64,000 nt of DNA from Mercenaria mercenaria. Taxonomy: Eukaryota; Mollusca; Bivalvia; Venerida; Veneridae. Location: positions 69,333,501-69,397,500 of the forward strand of contig NC_069362.1 of NCBI RefSeq assembly GCF_021730395.1, written 5' to 3'. The notes under the pieces are model-generated. The model was not told where the DNA came from. It searched no databases and saw only the letters and a program-made list of their open reading frames with translations. Positions 44,110 to 58,700 of this stretch are shown here, piece after piece (position 1 is the stretch's first letter; every line of letters starts with the position of its first letter). The position numbers were made by a program, and so were the translations under genes.

Positions 44110-46400
44110 TTTTTTGACATTTTGGTAGAGCAGGTTGTATTTGGTGAAGTCAAGCTCAATTTTAGTATGAGTAGTACTTCCAGGTCACAGCAGTGTGATT
44201 TTGATGTTAGTTTACAGTAAGCAAATGTGACCAGAGATATCTCTATTAGAAGATATATGACCCCTACTTTTCTCTTCATTTTATATCAGTTTTATCATAA
44301 CTCTTTATAATGAGGTAAGGATTTGTTCCCTGAAAAGGGTCTAGCTATGTTTGGTAGCTCTTTAAATAAGGTCAGTTTTATATAGAATATACAGGGAAAA
44401 CTATTTACCTTATTGTGAGCTATAAGAAAATGTGTGCAAAAATTGAGATTTGTCCAGATATTGATAAAAATGAACTAATTTGGTCAGATTTTGGTAAATA
44501 ATGAGCATTTCATTGAAATTTTGCTGCAAAAATTGATAAAAACCCAAAAAATCACATTTTCACTGTGTTGTATTTTTTAAAAAAAATAATGTATAATTAT
44601 TTACACTCTAAGTTTTGCCCATTTATACCTTTCAGAGGGGACATTTAGTATATTTCAAAGTGTTAGTGTGTAATTTGCTTGCAAATTATGGTGAAAATTT
44701 ATGAAATAGGGCAAAAACCAGCTCTGGCTAGAAGAACTGGTTAAAAATTATGTCGCGACATTAATTTTGAAGGAAAATTGACGCAGGGACCCACATTACT
44801 GAAAATGCCATAAAACCTGGAAAACTGATTTAATCAAGCTGAAACTTGGTATTTTTCATGCAGATATGTTACTGGTACTATACAAATGAAATTGAGACTA
44901 TTACAGAAAAATAGTTTTTCTTATAAGAAAATGTGGGGAAAATTGAGATTTGTCCAGATATTGATAAAAATGAACTAGTTTGGTCAGATTTTGGAAAATA
45001 ATGAGCATTTCATTGAAATTTTGCTGCAAAAATTGATAAAAACCCCTAAAATCACATTTTCACTGTGTTGTGTGTATTTTTTTTTAAAAAAAAAATGCAT
45101 ATATACACTCTAAGTTTTGCCCATCTATACCTTTCAGAGGGGACATTTGGTATATTTCAAAGTGTTAGTGTGTAATTTGCTTGCAAATTATGGTGAAAAT
45201 TTATGAAATAGGGCAAAAACCAGCTCTGCCTAGAAGAACTGGTTAAAAATTATGTCGCGACATCAATTTTGAAGGAAAATTGGCGCAGGGACCCGCATTA
45301 TTGAAATTGCCATAAAACCTGGAAAACTGATTTAATCAAGCTGAAACTTGGTATTTTTCATGCAGATATGTTACTGGTACTACACAAATGAAATTGAGAC
45401 TATTACAGAAAAACAGTTTTTCTTATAAGAAAATGTGGGTCAAAAGTGAGATTTGTCCAGATATTGATAAAAATGAACTAGTTTGGTCAGATTTTGGTAA
45501 ATAATGAGCATTTCATTGAAATTTTGCTGCAAAAATTGATAAAAACCCAAAGGATCACATTTTCACTGTGTTGGGTGTATTTTTTTTTTTTTAAAAAAAT
45601 GCACATTTACACGCTAAATTTTGCCCATCTATACCTTTCAGAGGGGACATTTGGTATATTTCAAAGTGTAAGTGTGTAATTTCCTCGCAAATTATGGTGA
45701 AAATTTATGAAATAGGGCAAAAACCAGCTCTGCCTAGAAGAACTGGTTAAAAATTATGTCGCCACATCAATTTTGAAGGAAAATTGACGCAGGGACCCGC
45801 ATTATTGAAATTGCCATAAAACCTGGAAAACTGATTTAATCAAGCTGAAACTTGGTATTTTTCATGCAGATATGTTACTGGTACTATACAAATGAAATTG
45901 AGACTATTACAAAAAAACAGTTTTTCTTAGTAGGCCTAACTAAACTAAAGGAACCAACGTGGGAGCCATCTAGTCTAGTCGCGTAATGGCTGCCAGGTAT
46001 TTGAACACTAATTTTTCACTTGGCATGGCAACAGAGGTCTAAATTGAAGCTAGTTTCTGTTGAAATTTCATTGTGGATGTATTTTTGACATTTTGGTAGG
46101 AAAAATGGGAGAGCAGGTTGTATTTGGTGAAGTCAAGCTCCATTTTAGTATGAGTAGTACTTCCAGGTCACAGCAGTGTGATTTTGATGTCAGTTTACAG
46201 TAAGCAAATGTGACTGGAGAAATCTCTCTTAGAAGATACATGACCCCTACTTTTCTCTTCATTTTATATCAGTTTTATCATAACTCTTTAAAATGAGGTA
46301 AGGATTTGTTCTCTGAAATGGGTCTAGCTATGTTTGGTAGCTCTTTAAAAAAGGTCAGTTTTATATAGAAAATATAGGGAAAACTATTTACCTTATTGTG
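44110..46400. repeat. Higher-order tandem repeat (500-bp units within a 2-kb repeat)
   Basis: Three 500-bp units (about 44424-44925, 44926-45425, 45426-45930) share GAGATTTGTCCAGATATTGA, AATGAGCATTTCATTGAAAT, TTCAGAGGGGACATTTGGTA and CCAGCTCTGCCTAGAAGAAC. The 310 bp before them (44110-44420, with GGTCACAGCAGTGTGATTTT) recur after them at 46082-46400, about 1.97 kb away. So two levels of repetition are present. Differences between units are few, pointing to recent expansion. No coding. Confidence 0.88.
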
Positions 46401-48299
46401 ACCTAAATATGGACATTATGTTTTTACAGAATATGGCTGATTTCGTCAACGTAGATCTATCATCGTTAGCTGACAATATATTTGTATAATAACACTGATC
46501 AACATATTTCTTTCTATCTGTACTAAATAAAATGAGTGCGTTGGAAAATACTGCGAAAATAGTGATAATTGATTTTGCTGCGTTTTTATTTTTAATCCAG
46601 TGTTATAAGGATGGGTATACACCGAGTAATCATAATTATCCCTGTATGGAATATTTCAAATTTTCATTTAAATTAGAATTTAACTTTTGATGATGAATAA
46701 TTATAAATATAAGTTTACGCGCCGAGTAAACACGGTCACAGAAAACATGCTACATTCAGTGATGTTTTGATAGATTACTCACATAAAGCAAAATAAAAAA
46801 AATAAATAAATAAAAAACAGCTTCAATACGGGAGCTAGCGTATTTTGAAATAGATGTTTTTCTTCCTATATACTTTGATGTATCATCTGTCTAAAAATTA
46901 ACTAAAAAAGAAATAAAGAAATGCGTAACTTCATATATGCAATGTTTTATTCAACTATCATATTTAAGAAAATCAGAAAAAGTATCATAAAGAATGTATC
47001 TAAAAATATCGTAATAAAAAAGAGACACAAGTTCTTTTCGCAAAATTGTACACACACTGTCATAGTTACTAAGTATTATGCATATTCACACATGCGCAAA
47101 ATGCCACTTGCGCGTAAACTATTAATGGAAACTGGATGACACGATATCCCATCATGTCTGAGGATCAAAGTGCTATACCGCCTTTGGCGGAACGTTACGC
47201 GTTGTTTGTGATGTATTTATAATCAGAATGAGTCTCATAACTAGTACATTCTTGACTCAAATTTATAGATTCAGGCAATATCTCTATATTGCAAATATTG
47301 TGGTAAAAGTTGAAATTGTAGAAAAAATTTCAGATACGTTCAGGGCTGTTTAAAACTATTTTCATGCAGTTAAAATGAAATAAACGCATTATGTATCAAT
47401 TATAATAACCCTTTTTTGTAATTAAACTCGTATTGTACATGCGAGTGCACTCTGACATATATTTGTGAAAAGCGATGTAATATTAGAAATAATGAAAAAA
47501 ATTGCGATGAGTCATGTCAAAACGGACCAAATATATTTTGACTGTTCGTATTATTATATTACGGGGACCCTTTTCATTCTCGTGTAAGGATAAATTTTAT
47601 AACATATCTTATTTAAGTCGTCGGTCCATAGTTTATGATATTGACTGGTCTAAAGCCAATCAGTATATTTTCCTATACATGTACTGTAATCGTAACTTGG
47701 AGAAACATTGTAATGAAAATTTATTTTTTACCTCATGCAATAAAACACTTAATGGATTGCTTGCGGGTCAATAGTCAAAAATATTGCCTGAGTTCCGAAA
47801 AAGTCATTCATTAAGTTTATAGTGTTAAACTTCCACCAAAATGTTTGTTTTAGTGCGTTTAATCTATTTATCAAGTTTTAAAGTCATACTATTAAATCAG
47901 GAAATTTCTTACCAGTATTCACAGGCTCTCTGCGTCCAAACATTAGTAAAACGCAGGGGAAGAATGATTTTCTCTTCAGACGCAACGCTTTACTTGCTTA
48001 TAAAAATCGTTTTACACACCTGGCTAGAACATTTTCTAAATTTTTCAAACAGTTGTACACATATTTTCCTCGATACAGATGCAAGTATATTTCATTTGAT
48101 AAAAAAGAATGGGAGGGAAGGCTACCCACAAAAAAGTCGGATGAACTATGTACACAAAAAGTATAGAGTCTGTTTGTATATAGTTTAAACATATTTTATT
48201 GCGTATAATACCTGTATTTTTATAAAATAACAACACAGATAGAAATTAACAATCAAAGAAACTAAACTGCCACAGGAGTGACGAATAATACCCCCACAA
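46401..48299. other. Unassigned AT-rich sequence
   Basis: No gene is recognised. At 48115-48180 there is a second copy of the repeat segment found at 5785-5862. Short open frames at 46921-47139 and 47514-47774 have no recognisable domains. Confidence 0.35.
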
Positions 48300-48700
48300 T
48301 ACGGCCTTGTCACAGAAGTATGGCAAATATTACTTTGGAAAGGGGCATTAACTACGTTAAAAATTAGTGGTTTCTAGCCAAAGTCGAAACTGACCTGTAT
48401 TTTATGATGTTACACTTGTGTACCAAATATTTTTTAAATCTGTCAAGCCCTTCATGAGTTATTATCCGGAAACCACGAGTTTGGCAAATTTTAAGGAAGA
48501 AAGGGGTCAAAAATAGTGGTTTGTAGCCAAAGTCGAACTTGACCTGCATTTTATGATGTTACACCTGTGTACCGAAATTTATTTAAATCTGTGAAGCCTT
48601 TCATGAGTTATTGTCCGGAAACCTTGAAAACCAACCGACCGACCGACCGGTCGACCGCACGATCGACCGCCCGACCGACCGCCCGACAAGCTCACTCTTT
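48300..48700. repeat. Two 180-bp tandem units ending in a GACCGACC-rich tract
   Basis: The phrase TAGTGGTTTCTAGCCAAAGTCGAA-like, then GACCTGCATTTTATGATGTT, then TTCATGAGTTATTGTCCGGA occurs twice, about 155-180 bp apart. A tract of CCGACCGACCG and CGACCGCCCGACC units at 48630-48690 follows. The arrangement of core repeats closed by a GAC-rich end resembles the element at 13691-15007. Confidence 0.6.
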
Positions 48701-49485
48701 TATACCCCCAAACCTCGTTTGTGGTGGTACAATTATAGCAATAGGACCGGTCCACAAGTTCTGCCAATATTAGTAAACGGCCCTTTCCTTGAAAGTTAAC
48801 TGTAACATAATATTGATGCGTAATGTAACAGGTTTGAAAGGTTCGAAATATTGTATATTCTATAAATCATTGTTTAATATGTTACGGAGACAGATGATAA
48901 ACTATAATGCTTGAATTAAACAAATATTTTATTCTATCCTATTTTATAAAGTTACTACAAAGAGAACTTGTATATAGTTTTCTTTATCTGCTGTCAAACC
49001 TGTTACAAAACATGTAGCCCAAGGGTTAAGCTAGTGCACGTTTGTCATTTTTATATACATATCCCCGATGAAAGTAAATATGTTAAGGGAAAAGGCGCGA
49101 CGGATTGCGTAATTTTACATAGAAGCTACACAACCAATTCGGATATATATGTTGAAACATAACTATCTAGTTAGTTAGAGAGAGAGATGGGGTAGAAATG
49201 CTAGATTGATAAGGTAACCTTCACTTGATAATATTTACGTAAAAATGTTATGTTTGAAATAATAAAGACTGTTGCTATGTTAATAAAACTGGTTAAAAGG
49301 TTATGTTTGTTGTATTAAATGGCCACGCTACGTTACAACGCGCGTTTCTGGAGCCACAGACAGGATGAACCTTTGGAATGTTGTCGGGGCACTACGAAGT
49401 ACGCAATACCACTAGAAGATCACGCCGAAAAACAAGGTTAGTAAACTGTCTATCTCTCTTTTGCTTGTTTAAAAATTAAATTGAA
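48701..49485. other. Region upstream of the gypsy-type element, possibly including its 5' LTR
   Basis: A TGTAACA start at about 48802 could mark an LTR, but no matching second LTR is found within the window, so the boundary is not supported. A TA/GA-rich stretch lies at 49165-49190. Confidence 0.3.
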
Positions 49486-51342
49486 AATGGCAGACAACGC
49501 TTCTATTCAGCAATTTTTTTAAGATTTGGCTATTAAAAAATGTTTCCACCGCAATATATATAGGAACTCAGAGTGTACAACATATAGTATCAAAATTTGA
49601 TGGTAATTCTGAAGATTTTAAGTCATGGGTAAAACGAAAATCAAGATTGTACTTGGGCTGCTTTAAAACATGCTTTATTTTCTAGATTTTCTGAAATACA
49701 CGACTCACAGCATGCTTTATATCTTTTGCAAAATATAAAACAAAAACCTGATGAAAATGTAAATGTCTATGCTGAAAGATTATTAACTCTGGCAGAAGAT
49801 GCTTATGAAATCAAGATCAAGGCCAAAATCATATTGCAAATTTAGCAATTATTCAGAAACAGTTAATAGATCATTTTATTGACGGGTTAACAGAAAATTT
49901 TCTTAAAATGAAAGTTATGCGTGATTCGCCTGAAACTTTACAGGCTGCAGTTACGTCAGCTATGAATGAACAAAATTTAAGAAATCGGTTAAATTTACGA
50001 TTCGGAAATGTTACTAGCCAGCAAAATTTTTCAGAAACTTGTCAAAAGGCTAAAGACTTAGATCACATTCAGCCACAAATTCGTTGTCAATATTGCAGAA
50101 GGCTAGGTCATAATATCAAGCAATGTAGGACACGTCAGAAATATGTTCATGCAGTATTATTACGAAAGAAAGCCACTAGACATATGCAGAAATTAAGCCA
50201 AAATAAATTTCAAAACAATTATGATTGGAAAAAATATATTGACTGCTGGAATTGTGGAAAATTGGGACATTTTATGAGAGAATGTAGGATAGGAATGTAT
50301 TGAGACCTAAAAGGAATATATTTAGGCCTTCCTGTCATAAAGAAGTCGATGGTAGGAAAAATGATTTATCAACGTATTTTATAGCGCTAGCAGGGAATCC
50401 AAACTCTTGTACAATTAGAATAGGGAAACAGAAGATTAGGGCATTAGTAGACTCTGGAGCAGAAGTCTCTTTAATTAATAGGAGGACATATGAATCAATA
50501 AATAGGAAGCCAAAACTATTTAAAAATCATAAAGTTTCATTACAGTCTGTAAATGGTAATTCATTGCATGTAGATGGATACACCAATCTTAATTTTCGAA
50601 TAGGTGGAGAAAAAATAGAACATAAATACTATGTGGTCTTAAATATGAATAGAAAAGCAATACTTGGAAGGGACTTTCTCATTCAGAACGAATGCAGAAT
50701 TTATTTTGATCTTTTATCAATGAGAGTTAAAAATAGCTATGTCACATTACAAGAAGACGTACATATTGCTTCAGTAGTTAGATTGCAAAAAGATACTGTA
50801 ATTAAACCTCAGATAGTGCATATTTGTTCAGGACAAATATGAAAAGACTCTAAACTAAAGAATTTTAAAACATATGAATTAAAAAGTGTTGAAGATGGTT
50901 ATCTTAGTACAGAACCTGGTTTAATGGTAGCTAATTCAGTCATAAAGTTACGAAAGCATCGTAGGTTTCCTTTTATGTTAGTAAATTCTACAAATAGAAC
51001 AATTAAATTAAGAAAAGGATGTGCTGTTGCAACTGTTGAACAAATTGATGAAAAATGTATAGCTTCTGTTTCTGATGTCAATAAATTATCACACAATAAG
51101 GGTGAAAAATCAAATATTAATACAAAAGAAATAATAGCACCTAAGGAACACTTTCAGTACGTAGAAAAATTAGTTCAAACAAATAGGGACATTTTTGCGA
51201 ATAATGACTCAGAGTTGTCACAGACAAATACGATTACAATGAAAATTCCTACTGTAGAACATGAACCGATAAAGCAGCGACCATATAGAGTACCATTAAA
51301 TGATAGAAAAATTATGAGTGATGCTATAGATGAAATGCTTAA

Positions 51343-52249
51343 GGATGTACGAGCGTTTTTTTCAGGATATCCGCCATTTTGAAAATTGTTTCTTCGAATA
51401 TTGCTTTCTAACAAAAGTTTTGCCAAACATTAATGCTAATTAAAATATAGCTAATAATGTACCATTTAACCAAATATATTATGCTTTTTGCGGAAAAAAA
51501 ATTTCACCCTAATTTTTGGCTGGCATTTGCCTAAAATTGACGTAAGAATTGCAATGGGGTAGGGATAGGTAATTTCAAATATCTATTAAAGTAGATCAGG
51601 TTTGGTTTTGATTTTTTCTGACTGGTACATATAATGTTAAGCTATAAACAAAATAAAAGTTTTCAAGATAGCACTTTATATTATTTAGAAAATATAATTT
51701 AAAACTAAAAGAACAAAAAATATCAAAATTCACCACTTTTTAATAGTTTTTTTTCTTAATAAATCTCTTAGATGTACAGTGACCCCAACTTTTTTCTTTC
51801 CATTTTGAAGCATTTTTCTTTGTCATTAATGCTGCAAAATATTTTGAAAATCTTAACGTTTGATTTTTTTTAGATCTAAATACGTTATTTCCATTGAAAA
51901 TAAAGTTGGTGGGGTAACTATGTCAACATGTAAAACTTAAAGAGATTTGTTATTGACAGTTATGCTTATATAATACTAACATCACCATATATTCATATTA
52001 ACCTGTAAGACCTGAAATCCCTGTAAGATTAAGTAGGATATTATATGTTTTATAAAGTACCAACATATTTTCAATTTTACAAACTTTCAGAAATGCGTAA
52101 ACAGTGGGTGAAGAAAATACCCTATAAAATTAAAACGAGTTCGGTGACCTATGTTTTTTCTGCACTTGTTTGTCTTAGAAACTAATGTTCTTCAAGCTCA
52201 CAGGGTATGAAAAAATTCTTAACGTTAGAAAAAATTCGCTCGTACGTCC
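51343..52249. mobile_element. TTAA-type non-autonomous element in the gypsy pol region
   Basis: 907 bp bounded by TTAA on both sides (51339-51342 and 52250-52253), with inverted ends GGATGTACGAGCG and CGCTCGTACGTCC (one mismatch over 13 bp). This is the piggyBac-type target and end layout. No transposase is present. The older copy at 26480-27347 is in reverse orientation. Confidence 0.88.
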
Positions 52250-52719
52250 TTAAGGCTAACGTAATAAGACCTTCTCAAAGTCCTTGTGCAAGTCCTGTTG
52301 TGCTGGTTAAAAATAAAAACGACAACAGTACCAGATTTTGTATAGACTTTAGGAGGACAAATGCCCTGGTGAGACCCACAGCATACCCTCTACCTTATAC
52401 CGATGATATATTGGCTCTTTTAGGTGAATCAAAATACTTTACTACCCTATACTGTCGCTCAGGATTTTGGCAAATACAAATTGATGAAAAAGATAAAGAA
52501 AAAACTGCATTTACCACATTCAGGGGTCTATTCGAATTTAACGTGATGTGCTTCGGATTAGTTAATGCCCCTGGGGTGTTCCAGGAACTAATGTCTAAAG
52601 TCTTAAAGGGTCTAGATTTTGCTGTCGCGTACTTGGACGATTGCCTCGTCTTTAATAAAACATTAGAAGAACATAAACGCCACTTAGACATTGTCGTGAA
52701 TCTCACGAATAAGGCTCAA

Positions 52720-55700
52720 TGTTATGGTTGTAATTAATTTTGTCTTGTATAAATGTAAACATGCTTCTGATATAAGATTATACAATGTTTACTCCTTCCA
52801 CGTTGGCGGGAAAACTTTTCATACTTTTGCTCCATCTGTAAAATCTCCGTGCTCTTTTCTCTGGGCGCGAACATAGATTGTTTTATATTTTTGCTCCTTA
52901 TTGTAATGAATCACGTTTTTCATTAATTTCTCATGCTTTTGATACAATTTTTGGCGGTAAAAAAATATACTATAAATATAGAATTCTGTAATTGAAAAGA
53001 GTTAGTTCTCAGATTTTGGATTAAACAAAAAGTGAAAATTAAAAGTGTGTAAATTCAAAGGTGTGTTGGATTTTCTTTGTGGTAGAAAAGTAAAAATTAA
53101 ATTTTGCGGAAAACTCTACTACATTGAATTTGGCGCCGGAACCCGGGAGAGTGAATGTGGAAAATTGTGTTATAAAATTGGATTATAGTAAAAAAAAAAT
53201 TTTTTTCTCGTATAAAATAGTGATTGTGTGATTCTAAAAGAAAATAAGGAGCTTGAAAGAAAGTGTTATGTCATTATCGGATTTTTTGAAGAGTTGAAAT
53301 TCCATTGAAGAAAGATTTCGGACGACAGTCGAGATGTCTAAATTTTTGAAAGGAGTTAGAACACGATACCTGAACACTCTACAAACAGAGGTAAGAAATG
53401 CTTCAGTTCTTACTCATACTGACGTCAGTACTCTGCCACCTGAAGACCTTGATCAGACCATACGCACAATTCAAGATCATCTAGAAAAAATCAACAAATA
53501 TGTAACTAAACTTGAAGATCAGTCCGAAAAAGTTGCTGCGGACATATGGGAAACTGATGAGGAATTTATTAATCAGATGTTAGCTGAAGATACACAATTA
53601 TGTGATTATGTATCGTCTGTCTGTTCTCAGCTGAAGAGTATTGAATTTCAGTTAACAGAAGTCAAGAGGCAGGATACATCTCAGTTAAACATAAGTGGCT
53701 TTGACGAAAGCAAAACACATATGCCAACGGAAATTCAAAAAGTGTTGGATACGCATTTGAGTATGCAACGTGACTTACTAGAAAGTCAAAGGGAAAAGCA
53801 GTTACGGAGCAAATCATCAGTGAAACTCCCTAAATTAGAAATAAGTCAGTTCAGTGGAGACAAGCTAAAGTGGGTTGAGTTCTGGCAGTCATTTGAGAGT
53901 TCAGTTCACAACAATGTTGGTATCTTCGAAGCAAATTATTAGGAGAAGCTAGAGGTGCCATCACTGGACTTGCTCTTTCGAATGAAAACTACGAAGTAGC
54001 TATCAACATTTTGAAAACTAGATTTGGAAACATTCAGGATACAATAGATCTTCACTATAATAAGATGATCAACTTGAAACCAGCAACAGAAAATGTTGAG
54101 AGCTTGAGATCATTGATGGATTGTGTATACAAACATCTACGGAGTTTAGAAGTTCTTGATCAGAACACTAATCAAGATGTGTTTGTTTCTGTAATAAAAT
54201 CAAAGCTTCCAAGCAATGTGATACGTCATCTCGAAATTCAGAAGGGAAAAGAGAAAAAATGGACTGTCCATAAACTTTGTGAGTTGCTTCAGGAATATGT
54301 TGAAGCGTGTGAAAAGGCAGAAAAATCCAAAAAGGATATTGTTAAGCCAGCTTTTAACAGAGTGAAAAGAGCAGATGCGAATAATAGTTACAGGTCTTAT
54401 AGTATGGATCGTTATAAGAATTCGGCAGAAGCTCTTGCAGTGAACGACAGGGCTAGTTCGGAGCAAATGAATAAAAGGAGCAAAAGAATATGCAGATACT
54501 GTTCGAAGAGCCACTGGAGTGACGAATGTCCAAAATATAAGACCATAGATGAAAGAAAAGAATATCTTAAAGGCAGCTGCTACAAGTGTTTGAAAGAAGG
54601 ACATTTATCAAGTGACTGTAAAAGCAAAAATACTTGTGTTTATTGCAGTAAAACCAACGTACATCACAGAAGTTTATGCCCAGAGAAGTTTCAAAAAATA
54701 ACAATTCGGGAAAGTGTGCATATATCAGACGAAATTGAAGACAGCTCTTCAAGAAATACCTCAACGGGCGAAAACGCCCTTCTGTCATCCAGGGAGATTA
54801 TGTTGATGCAAACGGCAAATACATATGTACAGAATCCTACTGGTCAAAGTGAGCAACAAGTACGTGCTCTTCTAGACTCTGGGTCTCAGAGGACTTACAT
54901 TACTGAACGTTTAGCAAATTCGCTTAATCTCAAAACAGAAGGAGAACAAGAAATAAGACTAGTCACATTTGGCAGTGAAAAGTCCCAATTAATTAAAACT
55001 GTATCAACAAAGTTGAAGATAAAACTCAAAGATGGAAATGACTTGATAATCACAGCAAATATTGTTCCAACCATCACTGGAAGCATACAGAGAAAACCAG
55101 TCAACATTTCTGACAAGAATAGTTTCAAAGATCTCGTGAAAAGTCTTACTCTCGCTGATACATTGCCAACAGAAACAAAGAATGGCTCAGTTGAACTCTT
55201 GATAGGAAATGATTACTATCTGGATATAGTTTTAGGCCATAAGATTGAAGTTCAAAAAGGACTATATCTTCTTTCTTCAAAACTAGGTTGGATTCTAACA
55301 GGAAGATCAAGTGAAGTCGATGAGAATGTGAATGATGTGAATATGCTTATACTGACATATGGAAGCAACATTTCTACAACCAAAGTGTTTACCAGCATAG
55401 ATGAATCAATTCCAAGAAAACCAGATCTTCAAGACTTTTGGAATATCGAGTCGATAGGTATCAAAGAATGTGTTCAAACCACAGATGATGAACAAGCGAT
55501 GCAGAATTTCAAAGACACTCTGATATTCAAAGATGAAAGATACTTTGTGACCTGGCCCTGGAAAAATGTAGATCTAAAAGTTCCGGAAAATCGGCCACTT
55601 GCCGTCGGTCGACTGAAATCTTTGATCTCTAGGCTGAAAGATAAACCAGAACTGATGCAGAAGTATGATGCAGTTATCAAAGATCAAATTGAGAAAGGAA

Positions 55701-58700
55701 TAGTAGAACCAGCGGAAAGATATCAGAATGATGGCATGTTACACTACCTACCTCATCATGCAGTAATGAAAACGGATCATACGACTACAAAACTGCGAAT
55801 AGTTTACGATGCCTCTGCCAAGACAAAGTATGATATAAGCAGTTTAAATGATTGCTTGTACCGTGGACCCGTTCTCCTCAACGATCTTTGTGGAACTCTT
55901 ATTAGATTCAGAATGAACAAAATAGGTATTGTATCAGATATAGAGAAGGCGTTCCTTCAGATAGGCTTGCAAGAGAATCAAAGAGATGTCACCCGTTTTG
56001 TTTGGTTAAAGACTGCAAGAACCCCTCGGTGGAGCAAAACAATATTCAAGAGTACCGGTTCTGCAGGGTACCCTTCGGGGTGATTTCCAGTCCTTTCTTA
56101 TTAGGAGCAACAATAAACTATCATCTAGATTCCTATGACACAGACATTGCTGAAAAGCTCAAAAGAGATATTTACATGGACAATGTTATTACCGGAACAA
56201 ACACTGTAAGTGAGGCAAAGTCTCTATATGTATCTTCGAAACAAATGTTTTCTGAAGCAAGCATGAACCTACGTGAGTGGACATCAAATGATGACACAGT
56301 ATACAAAAATATTCCAGATGTAGACAGAACACAAAGTGATATTATCAAAGTTTTAGGACTGATATGGAACAGAATATCAGATACAATTGGAATTAAGCAA
56401 CTTAAATTGTTAGAATCAGACTGCCTGACCAAACGTTTCGTGCTTAAGCAGATTTCATCCCTTTTTGACCCATTGGGACTATATTCGCCTATCACATTGC
56501 GGGGGAAGCTTCTTCTTCAAAACCTTTGGCTTAAACATATTGACTGGGATGAAACGCTTAGTGCTGATGATATGAAAACTTGGTTAGTCATTCAAGAAGA
56601 TCTTGCTACAATTCCAAATCATCAGATACCCAGATGTATCACAGTGGATGCAACAAGAAGAATAAAAAGTGTGCTTGTGTGTTTTTCTGATGCTTCATGT
56701 AAAGCCAACGCTACGACAGTATATTTATTACAGATAGGAGAAGTTGAAAGGAAAGTGGAATTGCTCTTTGCAAAAACTCGTTTAGCGCCAACTACAAGCA
56801 TCAGCATTCCGCGTCTAGAATTACTTGCGGTTCTCATAGGGGTCAGATGTGTCGACTTTGTGAAAAATCAAATTTCAACACCAATTGACGCACTTTATTT
56901 GTTCACGGACTCACAATGTACACTGAAATGGATACAATCAACGAAAAGGCTTTGCGTATTTGTTAGCAACAGAGTCCTTGAAATTAAAAGCCATCAAGAT
57001 ATTGAATTCCATTATGTTAAATCAAAGAACAACCCAGCTGATCTAGGTAGTCGTGGATGCTCAGTGGAAACAATAGTTAACTCACAGTTATGGTGGCACG
57101 GTCCTACTTGGTTCCTAAAAGACTTTTGTGAGTGGCCAATAAATGAGACAACCTTGTCAGAAGATGATGATTCTTAGAATAAATTCAACGCTGAAGTAAG
57201 ATGTGACAAGCTCCAAGAAAATGTAAGTTTGTCAACAGAGTCTGAGAATGTTCATATGACGGCTCCATTTGAAATTGATTGTGATAAATTCTCTTCATTA
57301 AGAAAGCTCATAAGAGTTACAGCACTTGTCATACGATTTGTCAGGAAACTCAAAGGTGAAACAATGTCTTCAAATGTTTTGACACCACAAGAACTCGAAG
57401 ATTCTGAAAAAATGTGGATTTCGCATGTTCAAAGAAACAAATTTAGTGACGTATTTGAGTCAATTGCCGAAAAGAAGAAGAACAATTTACAGTTTCAGCT
57501 TGGTATTTACATTGATAGCAACGGTCTACTACGATGCAAAGGTCGTCTTGAAAACGCTGAATTAACTGAATCTGCACGGTCTCCATTACTCCTACCACGA
57601 AATGATAGGTTCACCAATTTGGTAATTGAACGGGAGCATAAACAAATGATGCACAGTGGTGTGTCTCAGACATTAAGTAGGATAAGGAACAGTTATTGGA
57701 TACCACATGGTAGAGCAACATTAAAAAGAGTTCTTAATATGTGTTTAGTTTGTCGACGAACAGAAGGAGGACCATACAAAATGCCTCCAATGGCTCCATT
57801 GCCACGTTCACGTGTTTCCTTATCTTCTCCTTTTACACGGTTTATTGCTTGCAGAGGGAAACCAAATGAAATTGTTTGCGATAATGCACTACATTTCAAA
57901 GTAACAAGTCAAACAACTGAATTAGTGTGGAACAAAGTTTTGAGAAGTGATGATATTCAGAACTACTGTTCAAATGAAGGAATAAAGTGGCATTTCATAG
58001 TGAAAGTTGCTCCATGGATGGGCGGCTTTATGAACGCTTAGTTGGCCTTATTAAGAGATCTCTAAGAAAATCAGTTGGTAAAAGATTGCTGAGCAGTGAC
58101 CAATTTCATACGGTACTTAAAGAAGCTGAGGCCGTCGTGAATTGTCGTCCTTTAGTATATGTCGGAGACGATATAAATTCAAATTTGGCTCTCACCCCAG
58201 CTCATTTTACTTGCCTAAATCCAAAAACAGGAATTCCGGAATGTGAGTTATCTGAAAATGACCCTAACTTTAAAATAACGGTGAGTTCAGCAGAAAGATT
58301 ACTACAAATTTTGAAGAAAGGACAAAAACTGTTAGACAATTTCTGGAAAATTTGGCGCGATGACTATTTACTAAGTCTACGTGAAAGGACAGTCTATGTT
58401 AAAACACGGAAAACACCAATCAAAATTTAATGTTCACGTTGGTGATGTAGTACAAATCAAGGATAATGTACCAAGGGGTAGCTGGAAGCTAGAGAAAATA
58501 ATCGAGGTAGTACATAGTGCTGATGGTTATATTCGTTCAGCGAAAATACAGTTGTCATCTGGACGTATATTCAGACGTCCTTTGTGTCTACTGTATCATA
58601 TAGAAACATCTGATGAAATTTTATCGAAAGTGTCTTCTTCTGAGAAAAAATCAGTTTGCAGAAAAAAGCAGCAAATTGAAAGTCAAAAAAGGTCCACTTC

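Noticed and set aside
49371-49389. Primer-site-like TGGAGCCACAGACAGG for the gypsy element
   Set aside because: A TGG start suggests a primer site, but no LTR end could be placed just before it. Left uncalled.
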